Assembly: GCA_002429115.1 (NCBI GenBank)
Contig: DIYS01000097.1
Span: 1 to 6,996 of the forward strand
DNA length: 6,996 nucleotides
DNA from: Saccharicrinis sp. UBA6048
Lineage (GTDB): Bacteria; Bacteroidota; Bacteroidia; Bacteroidales; Marinilabiliaceae
Direction: 5' to 3'
In this document: in pieces, positions 5,215-6,996 of the stretch
How positions within the stretch are numbered: the first letter of the stretch is position 1
How the letters are laid out: each line of letters starts with the position of its first letter
Position numbers and translations under genes: made by a program
The notes under the pieces: generated by a model
What the model was told of the DNA's origin: nothing
Databases searched by the model: none
What the model saw: the letters and a program-made list of their open reading frames with translations, nothing else

Positions 5215-6645
5215 ATGAAGAAGTTTACCAAAATTGTAGCTACAATTTCGGATCGCAAGTGTGATGTTGATTTTTTAAAGAAGCTTCATAAAGCTGGAAT
5301 GAACGTTGTTCGCTTGAATACGGCTCATCAGGATTTTGAAGGCGTTCTTAAAGTGATTACCAATGTCAGAGCCGTATCGGATAAAATTGCTGTACTGATT
5401 GATACCAAAGGGCCTGAAATCAGAACGACAAAATGTGAAGATGACATTGAACTGAAAACAGGCGATGTACTTAAAGTAAAAGGAGATATCAACTGTCTTT
5501 CAACTAAAGAATGTATTTGTGTAAGCTATGGCGACTTTGTTAACGATATGCCTGTGGGTGGACAAATTCTTATTGACGATGGCGAAGTAGAGCTGGAAGT
5601 TACGTCAAAAGAAGATGATTATCTGACATGTACGGTTTTAAATGATGGTACAGTAGGAAGTCGTAAGAGTGTGAATGTTCCAGGGGTACGTATTAACTTG
5701 CCATCAGTAACCGAGAAGGATCGTAACTTTATAAAGTTTGCTGCACAAAACAATATTGATTTTGTTGCCCATTCATTTGTTCGTAATAAAGAGGATGTCA
5801 TCGAAGTTCAACAGATTTTGAATGAGATGGAAAGTCCTATGAAGATTATTGCGAAGATTGAGAATGAAGAAGGGGTTACTAATCTCGACGAGATTTTAGA
5901 GCATGTTCATGGAGTAATGGTTGCACGCGGTGACCTTGGTATTGAAATCCCGCAGGAAAAGATTCCTGGCATACAGCGTCGTATGATTCACAAATGTGTT
6001 GAAGCTAAAAAACCGGTAATTGTAGCAACACAAATGTTGCATACGATGATTAAAAATCCACGTCCAACAAGGGCAGAGGTAACCGACGTTGCAAATGCTA
6101 TATATTACAGAACAGATGCTGTGATGTTAAGCGGTGAAACGGCCTATGGGAACTATCCGATTGAGGCAGTTAAAACGATGGCAAAAATTGCCAAAGAAGT
6201 TGAGGCTTCGAAGGATAGCCGTTACGACATTCCGGTTCTTCAGGATACAAATGATATAACAGCATATTTAGCAGATACAGCCGTAAAAGCAAGTAAAAAT
6301 CTCGAAATTAAAGCGGTATTAACAGATAGTTTAACTGGTAAAACAGCACGTTATTTGGCGGCTTTCAGGGGTGCTTGTCCTGTATATGCTTTGTGTTATA
6401 ATTCAAATGTCGGACGCCAGTTAGCCCTTTCGTATGGTGTCGTTCCTCGTTTAATGGAGGATGGAAGCTCCAAAAAAGAGATTTTGAAGAAGACACTTAA
6501 AAAGCTACTTAAGAAGGAGGTTTTGGTAGAGAAGGATTTGGTGGCTTATCTGGGAGGAAGCTTTGGAATTGGTGGTGGAACCACCTATCTGGAGATAATC
6601 ACTGTGAAAGCACTGCTAAAAAAAATAGAGAAAGAACAAGCATAA
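5215..6645 (+). CDS. pyk: pyruvate kinase
   Basis: 476 aa. It catalyses phosphoenolpyruvate + ADP to pyruvate + ATP, the last step of glycolysis, in the cytosol. I chose the ATG at 5215 because the family begins with the strand KFTKIVATISD; the in-frame TTG at 5167 adds 16 residues with no family counterpart. The A domain, split by the B domain (about 65-165), carries Arg33, Asn35, Asp63-Thr64, Glu68 in DTKGPEIRT, catalytic Lys214 in AKIEN, metal ligands Glu216 and Asp240 (ARGDLGIEIP), Thr272 in ATQML, and PRPTRAEVTDVANA (282-295). The C domain (about 345-476) has the effector-loop motif SLTGKTAR (372-379). Glu68 is the marker of potassium-dependent enzymes, yet the usual RxNxSH reads RLNTAH, so the potassium-binding Ser is Ala37. 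No clear TAnnTTTG precedes it. A strong terminator follows. Confidence 0.95.
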   Translation: MKKFTKIVATISDRKCDVDFLKKLHKAGMNVVRLNTAHQDFEGVLKVITNVRAVSDKIAVLIDTKGPEIRTTKCEDDIELKTGDVLKVKGDINCLSTKECICVSYGDFVNDMPVGGQILIDDGEVELEVTSKEDDYLTCTVLNDGTVGSRKSVNVPGVRINLPSVTEKDRNFIKFAAQNNIDFVAHSFVRNKEDVIEVQQILNEMESPMKIIAKIENEEGVTNLDEILEHVHGVMVARGDLGIEIPQEKIPGIQRRMIHKCVEAKKPVIVATQMLHTMIKNPRPTRAEVTDVANAIYYRTDAVMLSGETAYGNYPIEAVKTMAKIAKEVEASKDSRYDIPVLQDTNDITAYLADTAVKASKNLEIKAVLTDSLTGKTARYLAAFRGACPVYALCYNSNVGRQLALSYGVVPRLMEDGSSKKEILKKTLKKLLKKEVLVEKDLVAYLGGSFGIGGGTTYLEIITVKALLKKIEKEQA

Positions 6646-6662
6646 GCTAATGCTTAAATAAT

Positions 6663-6691
6663 AAGGTGCATCTACTGGGTGCACCTTTTTT
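6663..6691 (+). terminator. Rho-independent terminator of pyk
   Basis: AAGGTGCA (6663-6670) pairs perfectly with TGCACCTT (6680-6687) around a 9-nt loop, followed by an unbroken T-run (6686-6691). It starts 18 bp after the pyk stop codon. Confidence 0.93.
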
Positions 6692-6957
6692 GTACCCTTT
6701 TATTGCTTATAAAATCGAAGAATAAGAAATGTTGAATTTTTATTTTGGTATAAAACGCTGAATTAAAGAGGGGAAAGTTTTTGAGTGAAACGAAAAATGA
6801 AAACAATGCATTTTTTGTATTGCAAAATAGAAAAGAAGCTTTATCTTTGCATCGCTTTCAGAAACAGGGATAGCATCTGAGGCTTGACAAATAAAGGAAA
6901 GCAGGCGATTTAAAAGTAAATTCGTCATCAAAAAAATACTGAAATGAAATCTAAACT
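6692..6957. other. intergenic region upstream of the tRNA
   Basis: The 312 bp between the pyk stop and the tRNA hold no convincing gene. After the pyk terminator there is AT-rich sequence (about 6692-6810), then the promoter at 6820-6849 and a transcribed leader of roughly 100 nt. A reverse-strand open stretch across this region has no family resemblance and runs through the promoter, so I do not call it. Within the leader, ATCGC-TTTC (6851-6859) can pair with GAAA (6897-6900) and GCGAT (6905-6909) with a 4-nt bulge. Confidence 0.6.
6820..6849 (+). promoter_or_regulatory. promoter of the tRNA-Asp transcription unit
   Basis: TTG (6820-6822) and TATCTTTG (6842-6849) are separated by exactly 19 bp. 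This is the canonical Bacteroidota -33/-7 arrangement and the best-matching promoter in the window. Transcription should begin near 6854, about 100 nt before the mature tRNA, so RNase P must remove a fairly long leader. Confidence 0.8.
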
Positions 6958-6996
6958 GGTCTGGTAGTTCAGTTGGTTAGAATGCCGGCCTGTCAC
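6958..6996 (+). tRNA. tRNA-Asp (anticodon GUC), 5' half only
   Basis: The last 39 nt contain the 5' half of a tRNA. The acceptor strand GGTCTGG, linker TA, D-arm GTTC...GAAT with loop AGTTGGTTA, and the anticodon arm beginning CCGGC are all visible. The loop reads C-T-GTC-A-C, placing anticodon GTC at 6992-6994, which reads Asp codons GAC and GAU. The 3' half, T-arm and acceptor end lie beyond the window. More tRNA genes may follow in the same transcript. Confidence 0.93.

Noticed and set aside
6025..6042. GCAACA-N4-TGTTGC inside pyk resembling the 122-140 operator
   Set aside because: The spacer is 4 bp instead of 1, and the bases encode the active-site segment VATQMLH, so the match is best explained by coding.
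6884..6889. TTGACA resembling an E. coli -35 box before the tRNA
   Set aside because: No -10 partner at suitable spacing, and the Bacteroidota primary sigma factor uses TTG/TAnnTTTG, which is already perfectly matched at 6820-6849.
6740..6931. 63-codon open frame on the minus strand between pyk and the tRNA
   Set aside because: It runs through the tRNA promoter and leader, has low-complexity composition typical of AT-rich noncoding DNA, and shows no recognisable domain.

Overview
The window looks like chromosomal DNA of a member of the Bacteroidota. It is AT-rich and has no strong Shine-Dalgarno sequences. Four gene starts or tRNA leaders are preceded by exact matches to the Bacteroidota -7 promoter element TAnnTTTG. 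It also carries a TonB-dependent receptor with an N-terminal carboxypeptidase-regulatory-like domain and a lipoprotein with a Bacteroidota-type surface-export signal. A marine or anaerobic Bacteroidia lineage is possible, but this cannot be resolved from the sequence alone.

Left region (about 1-3500): a probable zinc-uptake cassette. A 9-1-9 inverted repeat of Fur/Zur geometry, with a second core copy 14 bp downstream, abuts a TAnnTTTG promoter. It is followed by a small acidic surface lipoprotein (183-740), an overlapping ZnuD-like TonB-dependent outer-membrane receptor (730-3036), and a Cys/His-rich Fur-superfamily regulator (3084-3500), most likely Zur. The working model is that the lipoprotein captures zinc at the cell surface, the receptor moves it across the outer membrane using TonB energy, and the regulator shuts the cassette off when zinc is plentiful.

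Middle region (about 3500-5112): a strong bidirectional hairpin terminator separates the regulator from xerD, which is on the minus strand. xerD is divergent from aroQ (type II 3-dehydroquinate dehydratase) across a 191-bp promoter-containing gap.

Right region (5113-6996): pyruvate kinase (start corrected to the ATG at 5215) with a curious tandem AACC-N2-GGTT repeat in its leader. After it come a Rho-independent terminator, a strong TTG-N19-TAnnTTTG promoter, and the first 39 nt of tRNA-Asp(GUC), cut by the window edge. These are housekeeping genes. The most novel biology is the lipoprotein/receptor/regulator cassette on the left. No IS elements, CRISPR arrays or phage genes were seen.
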